Shown piece by piece: positions 15,446-25,662 of a stretch of DNA of 64,000 nt. The stretch spans positions 4,425,001 to 4,489,000 of the forward strand of contig NZ_JACHMN010000002.1 of assembly GCF_014204945.1 (NCBI RefSeq), given 5' to 3'. The notes beneath the pieces were generated by a model that had not been told where the DNA came from, ran no database searches, and saw nothing but the letters and a program-made list of their open reading frames with translations. The position numbers and the translations under genes are program-made. The stretch comes from Allocatelliglobosispora scoriae (GTDB lineage Bacteria; Actinomycetota; Actinomycetes; Mycobacteriales; Micromonosporaceae). Position 1 is the first letter of the stretch, and every line of letters starts with the position of its first letter.

Positions 15446-18400
15446 CTAAACGGAGATCGGCTCGGATCCCGCTTCGTGCTGTGCCGGCACGGTCGCTCCG
15501 GCCCGCGCGGCCCGCTTCGCCGCCTTGCGCTCGCGGCGGCCCTCCACCATCACATAGAGGGTCGGTACGAGCACCAGCGTCAGAATCGTCGAGCTGAGCA
15601 GACCGCCGATCACGACGACCGCCAACGGCTGCGAGATGAATCCGCCGCTGCCGGTGAGCCCCAGTGCCATCGGCAGCAGTGCGAAGATCGTCGCCACCGC
15701 GGTCATCAGGATGGGGCGAAGTCGACGCCGTCCACCCTCGATCACCGCCTCGGAGACGGACGCGCCCTGCTCCCGGTACTGGTTGATGAGGTCCAGCAGC
15801 ACGATCGCGTTGGTGACGACGATGCCGATCAGCATCAGCATGCCGATCATCGCCGGGACACCGAGCGCCGTCCCCGTCAGCAGGAGCAGGATGATCGCAC
15901 CCGTCGCGGCGAAGGGCACCGAGACGAGCAGGATCAGCGGCTGGATCATGCTGCGGAAGGTCGCCGCCATGATGATGAAGACGATCGCGATCGCCGCGAG
16001 CATCGCCAGCCCGAGGTCGGCGAACGCGTCGGCCTGGTCGGCACTGACACCGCCGATGGAGTAGCTGGCGCCCTCCGGCAGCTTCAGGCCGTCGAGCTTC
16101 GTGGTCAGGTCGGTCGTCGTCTTCTGCAGGTTGGCCCCGGTGGCGGTGCCGTTGACGGTGACCGTCCGGTCCCCGTCGATCCGCACGATCTGCTGCGGAC
16201 CGTCGACCTGCTCCACCTTCGCCACCGTGCCGAGCGCGATCAGCCCGGCCGCGCTGGGCAGCCGCAGGGCCTTGACCTGGTCGACCGTGGTCGGTGCCGC
16301 GCCGAGGTTGAGCAGCAGTGTCTGCTGGCGACCGTCGACGGTGAACTGGCCGAGCGGGGCACCCCGGAAGGCGCCCGCGACCGTCTGGCCGATGGCCGAC
16401 TCGGAGAGGCCTGCCTTCGCGGCGGCCTCCTTGTCGACGGTCACCTGGATGCGGGGCGAGCTCGCCGCGAGGTCGCTGGTGACGTCCTTCACGTCGGCGA
16501 CCTCGGACATCGCCTGGCGTACCTGCTCGGTCGCGGTCTTGAGGACCGCCTGATCGTCAGCCTTGACGATGACCTGCAGCGCGGTCGCGGAGAAGCCGCC
16601 GCCACCGCTGCCACCGTCCACCTTGATCTCGCCCGCCGCGCCCGACGCGGCGATCTCCTCGCGGAGCCGCTCCTGCACGTCGCCCGCGACGACGTCGTCG
16701 TCGAGGGTGATCGCGAAGGTGGCGGTCGCCACACCGGCACCGCCGGCGAAGGGGTTGCTGCCGGAGCCGATGGTGACCTGGTAGGTCTTGACGCCCTCGG
16801 ACTTCGCCAGCACGTCCTCGATCTTCTTCGCCGCGGCGTCGGTCGTGGTGATGCTGGTGCCGACGGGCAGCTTCTGGGTGACGCTGAGCGTGCTCTCGCC
16901 CGACGAGTCGAAGAAGTTGGTCTTCAACAGGCCGCCGAGGCCGACGGTGCCGAGGAAGACGACGACGCCCACGAGCAGCGTGGCGACGCGCTTCTGGGTG
17001 GCGAACTTGATCACCGGGACGTAGGCGAGCTGGAGCCAGCTGTTGCGCTCCTTCTCCTCGGCCGCCAGGCGGATCTTCTCCTGGTCCGGACCGTCGGAGG
17101 TCTTGAGGAACCAGAAGGCGAGCACCGGGATGATCGTCAGCGAGACGACCAGCGAGGCGAGCAGGGCGACCGTGATGGTGATCGCGAAGCTGGAGAAGAG
17201 CTGGCCGACGAAGCCGCCCACCAGGGCGATCGGCGAGAAGACGGCGACCGTGGTGAGGGTCGAGGCGGTCACGGCGCCCGCGACCTCCTTGACGGCGGTG
17301 AGGATCGCTTCACGCTTCTCCTCGCCATAGGCGAGGTGGCGCTTGATGTTCTCCAGCACGACAATCGAGTCGTCGACCACCCGGCCGATCGCGATCGTGA
17401 GCGCACCCAGGGTCAGCACGTTGAGCGAGTAGTCGCCGACCTTCAGCGCGATCAGGGCGATGATCACCGAGAGCGGGATCGAGACCGCGGTGACGATCGT
17501 CGACCGGACCGAGAGCAGGAAGACCAGGATGACGATGATCGCCATCGCGAGGCCCAGCAGGCCCTCGGTGGTGAGCCCTTCGATCGACTTCTCGACATAG
17601 GGAGCCTGGTCGAAGATCGGCGTCAGCGCCGCGCCCGCGCCGAGCTTCGCGGTCAGCTCCGGCAGGCGGTCGCGGATCTCGTTGGAGATGCCGACCGCGT
17701 TGCCGTCGGGGGTGGCCGTGACCATGATGCTCAGGCTCGGCTTGCCGTTGGTCCGGGTGATCGCCGTCTGCGGGGCGAGCTGCTCCTCGACGGAGGCGAC
17801 CGAGTCGAGCCGCACGGGGGCGGCCGGTGTGGTGCCGGGCGCCGCCGGCCGGCTCAGGTAGATGCCCTTGAGGTCGTCGAGCGTGGCGAGCGGGGTGCCG
17901 ACCTGGACCGTGAGGCTCTTCTCGCCCTCGGTCAGGGTGCCGGCGGGAATCACGATGCCGTTGCTGCGCAGGGCGGTGGCGATCACCGACGGGTCGAGAC
18001 CGGCCTGGGCGAGCTTGAGCAGGTTCGGGGTGATGACGATCTGCTGCTGGCGGTCGCCGGAGAGCTCCGCCTGGCGTACCCCGTCGATGGCTTGAATTTC
18101 GGGGACGACCAGCTTGCCGAGCTTGTCGGCGAGCTCGCGCTCGTCAGCGCCGCCGCTGGCGGCGAGGATCACCACCGGGAAGTTGTCGGTGCTGCCCGCG
18201 AAGACCGCGGGGTCGACCCCGGCCGGGAGCTGCGCGTCGATCCGGTTGAGCGCGGTCTGCATCTTGGCGACCGAGTCGTCGAGGTCGGTGCCGAACTCGA
18301 ACTCGATCTGGATGGTGGCCGAACCCTCGCGGGTGGTCGAGGTGATCTTCGAGAGGCCGGGCGTGCCCTGCAGCGCCTTCTCGATCGGGTCGGTGACCTG

Positions 18401-18586
18401 CTGCTCGACGACGTCGGGCGAGGCGCCCTGATAGATCGCCGAGACGAAGGCGGCCGGGAAGTCCAGCGATGGGAAGAGCTGCTGTTTCAGCGAGGGAATC
18501 GAGATAAGGCCGAAGATCGTGATGATCACGGCGACGAGCGCGGTCAGTCCGCGGTTGGCAAGGCTGAGTCTGGAGAGTGCTGACAT
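15446..18586 (-). CDS. RND family efflux transporter permease (AcrB/SwrC type)
   Basis: 1046 residues, the usual length for a hydrophobe/amphiphile RND pump. An N-terminal helix starts LANRGLTALVAVIITIFGL, the first large periplasmic-type loop covers about 35-330, helices 2-6 about 330-530, the second loop about 560-840 and helices 8-12 the rest. The proton-relay helix reads GRVVDDSIVVLENI. Family knowledge: proton-driven export of lipophilic compounds; in Gram-positive bacteria the SwrC branch exports surfactants without an outer-membrane partner. No membrane-fusion protein gene is adjacent. The gene is divergent from a MarR regulator that probably controls it. Confidence 0.9.
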   Translation of the reverse strand: MSALSRLSLANRGLTALVAVIITIFGLISIPSLKQQLFPSLDFPAAFVSAIYQGASPDVVEQQVTDPIEKALQGTPGLSKITSTTREGSATIQIEFEFGTDLDDSVAKMQTALNRIDAQLPAGVDPAVFAGSTDNFPVVILAASGGADERELADKLGKLVVPEIQAIDGVRQAELSGDRQQQIVITPNLLKLAQAGLDPSVIATALRSNGIVIPAGTLTEGEKSLTVQVGTPLATLDDLKGIYLSRPAAPGTTPAAPVRLDSVASVEEQLAPQTAITRTNGKPSLSIMVTATPDGNAVGISNEIRDRLPELTAKLGAGAALTPIFDQAPYVEKSIEGLTTEGLLGLAMAIIVILVFLLSVRSTIVTAVSIPLSVIIALIALKVGDYSLNVLTLGALTIAIGRVVDDSIVVLENIKRHLAYGEEKREAILTAVKEVAGAVTASTLTTVAVFSPIALVGGFVGQLFSSFAITITVALLASLVVSLTIIPVLAFWFLKTSDGPDQEKIRLAAEEKERNSWLQLAYVPVIKFATQKRVATLLVGVVVFLGTVGLGGLLKTNFFDSSGESTLSVTQKLPVGTSITTTDAAAKKIEDVLAKSEGVKTYQVTIGSGSNPFAGGAGVATATFAITLDDDVVAGDVQERLREEIAASGAAGEIKVDGGSGGGGFSATALQVIVKADDQAVLKTATEQVRQAMSEVADVKDVTSDLAASSPRIQVTVDKEAAAKAGLSESAIGQTVAGAFRGAPLGQFTVDGRQQTLLLNLGAAPTTVDQVKALRLPSAAGLIALGTVAKVEQVDGPQQIVRIDGDRTVTVNGTATGANLQKTTTDLTTKLDGLKLPEGASYSIGGVSADQADAFADLGLAMLAAIAIVFIIMAATFRSMIQPLILLVSVPFAATGAIILLLLTGTALGVPAMIGMLMLIGIVVTNAIVLLDLINQYREQGASVSEAVIEGGRRRLRPILMTAVATIFALLPMALGLTGSGGFISQPLAVVVIGGLLSSTILTLVLVPTLYVMVEGRRERKAAKRAARAGATVPAQHEAGSEPISV

Positions 18587-18675
18587 CTCAACTCCGGGGG
18601 GAGTAGTTTTTAGTGCGACCTCAATAGTTTGCCCGACACGAACTGTTAACGTTGCCCGGGGTAGCTGTTAGGCTC

Positions 18676-18700
18676 ACCCCTAAGGGAAGCCCGTAGGGGT
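18676..18700. promoter_or_regulatory. Candidate MarR operator between RND pump and marR
   Basis: An 11-bp inverted repeat with one mismatch and a three-base centre (acccctaaggg, aag, cccgtaggggt), ending 15 bases before the MarR start codon. Size and position fit a MarR-family operator controlling the divergent pair. Confidence 0.5.
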
Positions 18701-18715
18701 CGTGAGAGGCGCTGG

Positions 18716-19168
18716 ATGAGCGAGAAAGACCTGGCCATCGCCCGGATCATGGATCTGCAGCAGCGGTTCCAGCACATGCTCGCCAGCGATAGATCCAATC
18801 CCTTCTTCGAGCTCAACCTCACCATGCCGCAGCTCAAGGTCATGCTGATCCTCGCGACCAAGGGCGGAGCGGGCGGTCAGGAGCTCGTGGGAGTGCTCGG
18901 TGTGACGCTCGCGACCATGACCGGCATCGTGGACCGGCTCGTCGCGGCCGACCTGGTCACCCGCCGCGAAGATCCACAAGATCGGCGGGTACGCCGCGTC
19001 GAGCTCACCGAGAGCGGCCGGCAGCTCATCGACAAGCTCGTCGACGCGGGCACCGAGCACCAGCGGCGGTTGCTGCTCCGCCTCGACATCGACGAGCTGC
19101 AGACGGTGGAGCGGGCGATGGAGATCATGCACCGGGCGATGAGCGCGGAGGCCGCCGCGGATCGTTGA
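18716..19168 (+). CDS. MarR family transcriptional regulator
   Basis: 150 residues. A winged helix-turn-helix spans about 45-115, with the recognition region GVTLATMTGIVDRLVAADLVTR and the wing REDPQDRRVRRVELTESG, all typical of MarR. Flanking helices give the dimer. It is divergent from the RND exporter, the classic layout for a repressor of a drug pump that is released by the pump substrate. The nuclease gene follows after seven bases and may be co-transcribed. Confidence 0.88.
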   Translation: MSEKDLAIARIMDLQQRFQHMLASDRSNPFFELNLTMPQLKVMLILATKGGAGGQELVGVLGVTLATMTGIVDRLVAADLVTRREDPQDRRVRRVELTESGRQLIDKLVDAGTEHQRRLLLRLDIDELQTVERAMEIMHRAMSAEAAADR

Positions 19169-19174
19169 TCCGAC

Positions 19175-19768
19175 GTGGCTGCAACGCAAACTCGGAAGAA
19201 CCGGGCCCGGGACACTTTCATCGGACTCATCGTGACCGCGCTGCTCGTGGCCGGTGCGTGGTGGTTCGTCTGGTACCACTCCGACCCCGAGGAGAGCGCC
19301 GTCATCACTCCGGCGCTGCCGCCCAACACCCAGGAGGTCATCGTCGATCACGCGATCGACGGCGACTCGCTGCAGGTCCACGCGGTCAACGCCAATGGAC
19401 CGGTCGTCAAGACCACGGAGCCGGTGCAGTTGCGGCTGCTCGGCATCGACGCGCCCGAGGTGCACGGCGGCGAGGACCGGCAGGCGCAGTGCTACGCCAC
19501 CGACGCCTACCGGCGGCTGCTCACGCTGGCGCCCGCCGGGGCGAAGCTGCACATCCTCGCCGACCAGCAGAAGCTCGACAACTTCAACCGCTACCTCGTC
19601 TGGGCGTGGACCGACAAGTCGTCGTTCATCAACGAGGACCTCGCGGCGGGCGGTTACGCCAGGCCGCTGCACATCCCGCCGAACGACCGCTACAACAAGC
19701 GGATCGACGAGGTGGTCGCCGCAGCCCAGGCCGCCAACAAGGGCCTCTGGTCCGCCTGCCCCGCCTAG
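19175..19768 (+). CDS. Membrane-anchored thermonuclease-like (SNase) protein
   Basis: 197 residues. Basic N-terminus then one hydrophobic segment (about 15-33, FIGLIVTALLVAGAWWFVWY) followed by an SNase/TNase OB-fold domain: HAIDGDSLQV, VQLRLLGIDAPEVHG with the expected Asp/Arg/Asp residues, and a C-terminal AAQAANKGLWS. Probably a nuclease on the outer surface, held by the uncleaved anchor or released after signal-peptide cleavage. It starts with GTG seven bases after marR. A family B palindrome lies directly after the stop. Confidence 0.8.
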   Translation: MAATQTRKNRARDTFIGLIVTALLVAGAWWFVWYHSDPEESAVITPALPPNTQEVIVDHAIDGDSLQVHAVNANGPVVKTTEPVQLRLLGIDAPEVHGGEDRQAQCYATDAYRRLLTLAPAGAKLHILADQQKLDNFNRYLVWAWTDKSSFINEDLAAGGYARPLHIPPNDRYNKRIDEVVAAAQAANKGLWSACPA

Positions 19769-19836
19769 CATCACGTTTTGCAGCAAAGGGTGGCCATCTC
19801 GCGAAGCGAGGCCACGCTTTGCTGCAAAACGTGATG
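19769..19836. repeat. Family B palindromic repeat / bidirectional terminator
   Basis: Perfect 20-bp arms containing acgttttgcagcaaag and its complement, with an inner gtggcc/ggccac stem. It sits one base after the nuclease stop and seven bases before the end of the convergent gene, so it can terminate both transcripts. The same arms occur at 21710, 56627 and 62992. Confidence 0.75.
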
Positions 19837-19843
19837 ATCTTGG

Positions 19844-20578
19844 CTAGGTGCGGTGGAGGGTGGGGTGGCAGGCGATCTCGATGAGCTGGTCGACCGTGAC
19901 GAACGGGGTCGGCCGGGTCGCCGCGCCGCTGCCGCCGTGGTTGTCGGCGGTTGCCTCGACGAAGGTGTCGCCCGACCACGCGTGAACCGTGTAGTCGACC
20001 CGGCCGGCCACCGCCGAGGTATAGATCTCGATCTGCTCGCCGTGCGGCCCCTGCCGGGCCTGATGGGTCGAGGCGGCACGGACTGCGGCCGGGGAGCCGC
20101 CGGGCAGCCGCAGGCCCACGCTGATCGCGAGCCGGCCGGTGCCCTGGGCATCCCGGAGCACCGCGCCGCCGGCGTGGCCGCCGAGGATCTCCGCGCCCCG
20201 CTGGTCCTGATAGGAGTCGATCGTCGCGCTCGGGGCGAGCCGGGCGACGAAGTCGGCCAGCCCGCGAGCGAGTCGCGCCTGACCGCGCCGGGCCGCGGGG
20301 GAGTGCTGGCCGTAGACCGTCACGCCCTCGGCCCCCGGTGCCGGGATCGGCTCGGGATAGGCGGCCGTGGGCTCCCGCTCCGGCAGCGGCTCCGAAGGCT
20401 GCTTCGTGCCGCCGAGCTGCAGCGTGCTCGACCGGGTCGCGGGCTCCGGGTCGGCGAAGGCGGGCGCGGCACCGAGGGAGAGGGAGCCGATCAGCGTCAC
20501 CGTACCCACGGTCGCCGCGCTCACCACCGCGCGGATGCGCTGGCGGTGCCGGGCGGCCCTCAATTCATCGAAGTCCAT
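19844..20578 (-). CDS. Secreted protein of unknown function
   Basis: 244 residues. A long basic N-region (MDFDELRAARHRQRIR) precedes a hydrophobic core (about 17-40) and an AFA cleavage site, so export is likely. The mature part has a Pro/Glu-rich linker (about 60-85) and a globular C-terminal half with the segment ARLARGLADFVARLAPSATIDSY. No cysteine-rich, enzymatic or binding motif was recognised. It converges with the nuclease gene. Confidence 0.65.
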   Translation of the reverse strand: MDFDELRAARHRQRIRAVVSAATVGTVTLIGSLSLGAAPAFADPEPATRSSTLQLGGTKQPSEPLPEREPTAAYPEPIPAPGAEGVTVYGQHSPAARRGQARLARGLADFVARLAPSATIDSYQDQRGAEILGGHAGGAVLRDAQGTGRLAISVGLRLPGGSPAAVRAASTHQARQGPHGEQIEIYTSAVAGRVDYTVHAWSGDTFVEATADNHGGSGAATRPTPFVTVDQLIEIACHPTLHRT

Positions 20579-20755
20579 CTGGTGTCTCCTTCGAGAGCAG
20601 GCACGTCGAGCAGCGGCAGTTGGCGACGATACTCCACGACGGCACGCGGAGGAGGAGCGCAGCGACCGAGCCCCGGCGGGGTTCGTCCGGGGAATTGCCG
20701 CCTACGTTAGATACATCGCAGCCACGGCAAAAGGTTGCTGCTAGCGTCGGAAAAC

Positions 20756-21697
20756 ATGCGAGCGATCTTTGCGGAGTCGATCAATCCTGAGAATCCACTG
20801 GCCGGGCTCGTCGTCGGCGAGCGGCCCGATCCGGTGGAACCGGAGGGCTGGACCACCGTCCGGGTGACCTCATCCTCCCTCAACCACCACGACCTCTGGT
20901 CGCTGCGCGGTGTCGGGCTTCCCACCGACCGCCTGCCGATGATCCTGGGGTGTGACGCAGTCGGCATCGCCGAGGACGGCAGCCGGGTGCTGGTGCACTC
21001 CGTGGTGCCCGATCCCGCCGATCCGCGCGGCTACTCGCTCCTCTCCGAGCGGCACCAGGGCACCCTCGCCGACCGGCTGGCGATCCCGGCGGGCAACCTC
21101 GTCGTGCTGCCGGAGTCCATCTCGGACGCCGACGCCGCCGTGCTGCCGACGGCGTGGCTCACGGCGTACTCGATGCTGGCTCGGGGCCGGGTCAAGCACA
21201 GCGACGCCGTGCTGGTCCAGGGCGCGGGCGGCGGGGTGGCGACGGCCGCGGTGATCCTGGCGCACGCGCTGGGCAAGCGGGTCTACGCGACCAGCCGCGA
21301 CGAGGCGAAGCGGGAGCGGATCGCCGCCCTCGGTGCGACCGCCCTGGCGCCCGGCGCCAAGCTGCCCGAGCGGGTCGGCGTGGTGATCGAGACGGTCGGT
21401 GCCGCGACGTTCGAGCACTCGATGAAGTGCGCGGCGCCCGGCGGCCGCATCGTCGTCTCCGGCGCGACCTCCGGCCACCTGGCCAGCGTCGACCTGCGCC
21501 GGATCTTCGCGCTCCAGCTCGAAATCCTAGGATCATCGATGGGTACGCAGCTCGAGCTCGACGAGCTCGTCCAGCTCGTCGCGGACCGGGGTGTCCAGCC
21601 GGTGATCGACTCGACCTTCGACTTCGCCGATGCCCGCTCCGCCTTCGAGCGCCTCGCCACCGGCGACATCTTCGGCAAGATCGTCATCCGCCACTGA
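20756..21697 (+). CDS. Zinc-binding/quinone oxidoreductase-like dehydrogenase (MDR family)
   Basis: 313 residues of the medium-chain dehydrogenase family. The GroES-like N-domain carries SSSLNHHDLWSLRGVG and MILGCDAVG; the Rossmann domain has VLVQGAGGGVATAAVILA and YATSRDEAKRERIAALGA. The cysteine-rich structural zinc lobe is absent, so it is likelier a zinc-free quinone oxidoreductase type enzyme using NADPH. The ATG giving MRAIFAES is the usual family start; an in-frame ATG seven codons earlier has no better ribosome site. Confidence 0.85.
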   Translation: MRAIFAESINPENPLAGLVVGERPDPVEPEGWTTVRVTSSSLNHHDLWSLRGVGLPTDRLPMILGCDAVGIAEDGSRVLVHSVVPDPADPRGYSLLSERHQGTLADRLAIPAGNLVVLPESISDADAAVLPTAWLTAYSMLARGRVKHSDAVLVQGAGGGVATAAVILAHALGKRVYATSRDEAKRERIAALGATALAPGAKLPERVGVVIETVGAATFEHSMKCAAPGGRIVVSGATSGHLASVDLRRIFALQLEILGSSMGTQLELDELVQLVADRGVQPVIDSTFDFADARSAFERLATGDIFGKIVIRH

Positions 21698-21709
21698 TCA
21701 ACCCCTGCC

Positions 21710-21769
21710 ACGTTTTGCAGCAAAGCGGGCCCATTCTCGCGAGAATGGGCCCGCTTTGCTGCAAAACGT
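21710..21769. repeat. Family B repeat forming a 60-base perfect palindrome
   Basis: Two 30-base arms that are exact reverse complements with no spacer, beginning acgttttgcagcaaagcggg. It lies between the convergent dehydrogenase and DUF6104 genes. Likely role is bidirectional termination; as DNA it could extrude a cruciform. Confidence 0.8.
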
Positions 21770-21777
21770 AACGAGGG

Positions 21778-21960
21778 TCAGTCGAGGTCGTCGTCTGCGT
21801 CGTAGCGGGCCAGGTAGGTCGCCAGGCGCTCGACGGCGGTCTCGAACTCCGGGTTGCCGTCGACGAAGTCGCGCAGGCGTTCGGCGAGCCACTCGACGGC
21901 GAGCGACTCGTCACCGCGCCGCTCGACGAGCTCCTCGATGCCGCGATCCGTGAAGTACAT
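21778..21960 (-). CDS. DUF6104 family small protein
   Basis: 60 residues, acidic, with the family start MYFTDRGIEELVERRGDE and VEWLAERLRDFVDGNPEFE, then VERLATYLARYDADDD. No function is known for the family. It lies nine bases downstream of kgd on the same strand and is therefore almost certainly co-transcribed, which suggests a link to 2-oxoglutarate metabolism that remains to be shown. Confidence 0.8.
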   Translation of the reverse strand: MYFTDRGIEELVERRGDESLAVEWLAERLRDFVDGNPEFETAVERLATYLARYDADDDLD

Positions 21961-21969
21961 CGGCGGAGC

Positions 21970-24900
21970 CTAGCCGTTGAGCTTCGGCAGCGCGGCGTCG
22001 AGCAGGGCAGCCTGCTCCACGTCGTGCAGCTTCGCCGAGCCGACCGCCGGTGCCGCAGCCGCCGGGCGGGAGATCCGCCGCAGCCGGACGCCGTCGAGGT
22101 GCTCCAGCAGGTTGAGCGCCACGAACGACCACGCGCCCTGGTTGGCCGGCTCCTCCTGGACCCACGCCCAGTCCTCGGCACCCGGGTAGGCGGCGAGCTG
22201 CGCCCGCACCTCCTCGACCGGGAGCGGGTAGAGCTGCTCCAGGCGGATGATCGCGGTGTCGGTGATGCCACGCTCGGACCGCGCCTGGACCAGGTCGTAA
22301 TAGACCTTGCCCGAGCACAGGATCACGCGCTTGACGTCGGTCGGGTTGAGCGCCGCGGTCTCACCGATCACCGGCTGGAAGGTGCCGGTGGTGAAGTCGG
22401 CGACCGACGAGACGGCGAGCTTGTGGCGCAGCAGCGACTTGGGCGAGAAGACCACGAGCGGCTTGCGCTTCGACGTGAGCGCCTGGCGGCGCAGCAGGTG
22501 GAAGTGGTTGGCCGGGGTGGTCGGGATGACCACGCGGATGTTGTCCTCGGCGCAGAGCTGGAGGTAGCGCTCCGGGCGGCCCGAGGTGTGGTCGGGTCCC
22601 TGGCCCTCGTGGCCGTGCGGCAGCAGCAGCGTCACCGACGACTGCTGGCCCCACTTGGCCTCGCCCGACGAGACGAACTCGTCCACGATGGACTGCGCGC
22701 CGTTGACGAAGTCGCCGAACTGCGCCTCCCAGAGCACGAGCGCGTCCGGGTTCTCGACGGAGTAGCCGTACTCGAAGCCCATGGCCGCGTACTCCGACAG
22801 GAGCGAGTCGTGGGCGTGGAAGCGGGCGTCGCCCGTCGCCACCGCCGTGACCGGCAGGAAGTCCGAGCCGGTCTGCGCGTCGACGATCGCCGCGTGCCGC
22901 TGCACGAAGGTGCCCCGGCGTGAGTCCTGACCCGAGAGCCGGACCGTGACACCCTGCGCGAGCAGCGAGCCGAACGCGATGATCTCGGCGAAGCCCCAGT
23001 CGATGTCGCCCTCGACCGACATCTTGGCCCGGCGGTCGAGCAGCTGCTGCACCCGCTTGTGCGGGGTGAAGCCCTCGGGCAGGTTGACGTGCGCCTGGCC
23101 GATCTGCGCGACGAGTTCGGCGCTGACCGCGGTCGCCACGATCGGCTCGGCCTGCGGCTCCCGCGAGCGCTTCATCGTCGCGGGCGACGAGGCCGAGGCC
23201 CGGGTCGCCTTGAAGACGGTCTCGAGCTGCTGCTGGAAGTCGCGCAGCGCCTCCTCGCCCTCGGCGACGGTGATGTCGCCCCGGCCGATCAGCTCCTCGG
23301 TGTAGAGCTTGCGGGTCGAGCGCTTCGTGTCGATGATCTGGTACATCAGCGGGTTGGTCATCGACGGGTCGTCGCCCTCGTTGTGACCGCGCCGGCGGTA
23401 GCAGACGAGGTCGATGACGACGTCCTTGTTGAAGGCCTGGCGGTACTCGAAGGCGAGGCGGGCCACCCGGACGACGGCCTCGGGGTCATCGCCGTTGACG
23501 TGGAAGATCGGCGCCTGGATCATCCGCGCCACGTCGGTGCAGTAGAGCGACGACCGAGAATACTCCGGGGCGGTGGTGAAGCCGACCTGGTTGTTGATGA
23601 CGATGTGGACCGTGCCGCCGGTGCGGTAACCGCGCAGCTGCGACAGGTTGAGCGTCTCGGCGACCACGCCCTGCCCGGCGAAGGCGGCGTCGCCGTGCAC
23701 CAGCACCGGCAGCACCGTGTAGCCCTCCAGGCCCAGGTCCAGGCGGTCCTGCTTGGCCCGCACGATGCCCTCCAGCACCGGATCGACCGCCTCCAGGTGC
23801 GACGGGTTCGCCGCGAGGGAGACCGTCACGCCGTGCTGGCCGTCCGGCGAGGTGAACTTGCCGGTCATGCCGAGGTGGTATTTCACGTCGCCGGACCCCT
23901 GGGCGGACTTCGGGTCCAGGTGGCCCTCGAACTCGTTGAAGATCTTCTCGTACGGCTTGCCCACGATGTTGGCGAGCACGTTGAGGCGTCCACGGTGGGC
24001 CATGCCGATGACGACCTCGTCGAGAGCCGCCTCGGCGGAGCTCTGCAGCACCTCGTCGAGCATCGGGATCACCGACTCGGCGCCCTCCAGCGAGAAGCGC
24101 TTCTGGCCGACGTATTTGGTGGCGAGGAAGGTCTCGAAGGCCTCGGCGGCATTGAGCCGGTTGAGGATGTGCTGCTGCTCCTCGCGGGTCGGCTTGGTGT
24201 ATTTGCTCTCCACCCGGCCCGCGATCCAGTCGCGCTCCTCGGGGCTGGTGATGTGCATGTACTCGATGCCGATGCGGCGGCAGTAGGAGTCGCGCAGGAC
24301 GCCGAGGACGTCGCGGAGCTTCATCTTCTGCTTGCCGGCGAAACCGCCGACCGGGAACGACCGGTCGAGGTCCCACAGGGTCAGGCCGTGCTCCCGGATG
24401 TCGAGGTCCGGGTGCTTGCGGATCTCGAACTCCAGCGGGTCGGTGTCGGCCATCAGGTGGCCGCGCACGCGGTATTCGCGGATGAGCTCGACGACCCGGG
24501 CCGCCTTGTCGATCTGGCCCTCGGAGGTGTGCGCGATGTCGGTGACCCAGCGGACCGGCTCGTAGGGGATCCGCAGCGAGGTGAAGAGCTCGTCGTAGAA
24601 CTCGTCGCCGATGAGCAGCTCGTGCACGACCTTCAGGAACTCGCCGGACTGCGCGCCCTGGATGATCCGGTGGTCGTAGGTGCTGGTCAGCGTCACGATC
24701 TTGCTGACGGCCATCTCGGCGAGCTGGGTCTCGCTCATGCCGGAGAAGGGCGCCGGGTACTCCATGGCGCCGACGCCGATGATGGTGCCCTGGCCGACCA
24801 TGAGGCGCGGCTGCGAGTGCACCGTGCCGATGCCGCCGGGGTTGGTCAGCGAGAAGGTCGTCCCGGTGTAGTCGTCCATCGTCAGCTCGTTGCGGCGGGC

Positions 24901-25662
24901 CCGGCGGACGGTGTCCTCATAGGCGGCCCAGAACTGGCGGAAGTCCATCAGCTCGCAGCCCTTGATGGACGGCACCACGAGGGTGCGCGAGCCGTCGGGC
25001 TTCTGCAGGTCGATGGCGATGCCCAGGTTGACGTGCTCCGGCACGACCATCACCGGCTTGCCGTCGACCTCGGCGAAGGAGTTGTTCATCTCCGGGTGCG
25101 CGGCGAGGGCCTTGACCAGCGCGTACCCGATGAGGTGGGTGAAGCTGACCTTCCCGCCGCGACCGCGGGCGAGATGGTTGTTGATCACGATGCGGTTGTC
25201 GGCGAGGAGCTTGGCCGGGACGGCGCGGACGCTCGTCGCGGTCGGCACCGCCAGCGACGCGTCCATGTTCTGGACGATCTTGCTGGCGACACCGCGCAGC
25301 GGGACCGTCGTCCCACCGGCGGGCACTGCCTGCGCCGGTGCGGCCTTGGCGGGAGCGGCCTTCGCGGGGGCCGCGGCGGCAGCCTTCGCCGGAGCGGGGG
25401 CCGGGGGCGGGGCGGCGGGTGTGGCGGCGGGCGCGGCGGCTGCGGCGGGTGCGGCCTGAGCCGGAGTCACCGCGGGCGCTGCCGCCGCCTTGGTGGACGC
25501 GGGAGCGGCATCACCGGCCGGCTTGTAGTCGGCGAAGAAGTCGTGCCACGCAGGATCGACGCTGGCCGGATCGGTGAGGTACCGCTGGTACATCTCCTCG
25601 ACGATCCATTCGTTGGGACCGAAGCTGGCCAGGGGGTTGTCCGAGGTGTGCTGGGTCGACAC
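21970..25662 (-). CDS. kgd: Multifunctional 2-oxoglutarate decarboxylase/dehydrogenase E1-E2 (Kgd)
   Basis: 1230 residues, the usual actinobacterial length. The N-terminal segment ([19 protein letters not shown]) is the E1o start; an Ala/Pro-rich linker (about 50-115) replaces the lipoyl domain; an E2-type succinyltransferase core follows (about 120-350, ending before [16 protein letters not shown]), then the thiamine-diphosphate E1o part to the end ([23 protein letters not shown]). Family knowledge: Kgd works with lipoyl E2p and E3, makes succinyl-CoA, and can release succinic semialdehyde; GarA/OdhI inhibits it. No GarA gene is in this window, though an FHA protein is encoded further on. 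Confidence 0.95.
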   Translation of the reverse strand: MSTQHTSDNPLASFGPNEWIVEEMYQRYLTDPASVDPAWHDFFADYKPAGDAAPASTKAAAAPAVTPAQAAPAAAAAPAATPAAPPPAPAPAKAAAAAPAKAAPAKAAPAQAVPAGGTTVPLRGVASKIVQNMDASLAVPTATSVRAVPAKLLADNRIVINNHLARGRGGKVSFTHLIGYALVKALAAHPEMNNSFAEVDGKPVMVVPEHVNLGIAIDLQKPDGSRTLVVPSIKGCELMDFRQFWAAYEDTVRRARRNELTMDDYTGTTFSLTNPGGIGTVHSQPRLMVGQGTIIGVGAMEYPAPFSGMSETQLAEMAVSKIVTLTSTYDHRIIQGAQSGEFLKVVHELLIGDEFYDELFTSLRIPYEPVRWVTDIAHTSEGQIDKAARVVELIREYRVRGHLMADTDPLEFEIRKHPDLDIREHGLTLWDLDRSFPVGGFAGKQKMKLRDVLGVLRDSYCRRIGIEYMHITSPEERDWIAGRVESKYTKPTREEQQHILNRLNAAEAFETFLATKYVGQKRFSLEGAESVIPMLDEVLQSSAEAALDEVVIGMAHRGRLNVLANIVGKPYEKIFNEFEGHLDPKSAQGSGDVKYHLGMTGKFTSPDGQHGVTVSLAANPSHLEAVDPVLEGIVRAKQDRLDLGLEGYTVLPVLVHGDAAFAGQGVVAETLNLSQLRGYRTGGTVHIVINNQVGFTTAPEYSRSSLYCTDVARMIQAPIFHVNGDDPEAVVRVARLAFEYRQAFNKDVVIDLVCYRRRGHNEGDDPSMTNPLMYQIIDTKRSTRKLYTEELIGRGDITVAEGEEALRDFQQQLETVFKATRASASSPATMKRSREPQAEPIVATAVSAELVAQIGQAHVNLPEGFTPHKRVQQLLDRRAKMSVEGDIDWGFAEIIAFGSLLAQGVTVRLSGQDSRRGTFVQRHAAIVDAQTGSDFLPVTAVATGDARFHAHDSLLSEYAAMGFEYGYSVENPDALVLWEAQFGDFVNGAQSIVDEFVSSGEAKWGQQSSVTLLLPHGHEGQGPDHTSGRPERYLQLCAEDNIRVVIPTTPANHFHLLRRQALTSKRKPLVVFSPKSLLRHKLAVSSVADFTTGTFQPVIGETAALNPTDVKRVILCSGKVYYDLVQARSERGITDTAIIRLEQLYPLPVEEVRAQLAAYPGAEDWAWVQEEPANQGAWSFVALNLLEHLDGVRLRRISRPAAAAPAVGSAKLHDVEQAALLDAALPKLNG

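Noticed and set aside
15476-18583. Long open frame opposite the RND exporter
   Set aside because: It is the antisense shadow of a high-GC gene; its translation is Arg/Asp/Gly-rich without domains, while the other strand has a clear RND protein.
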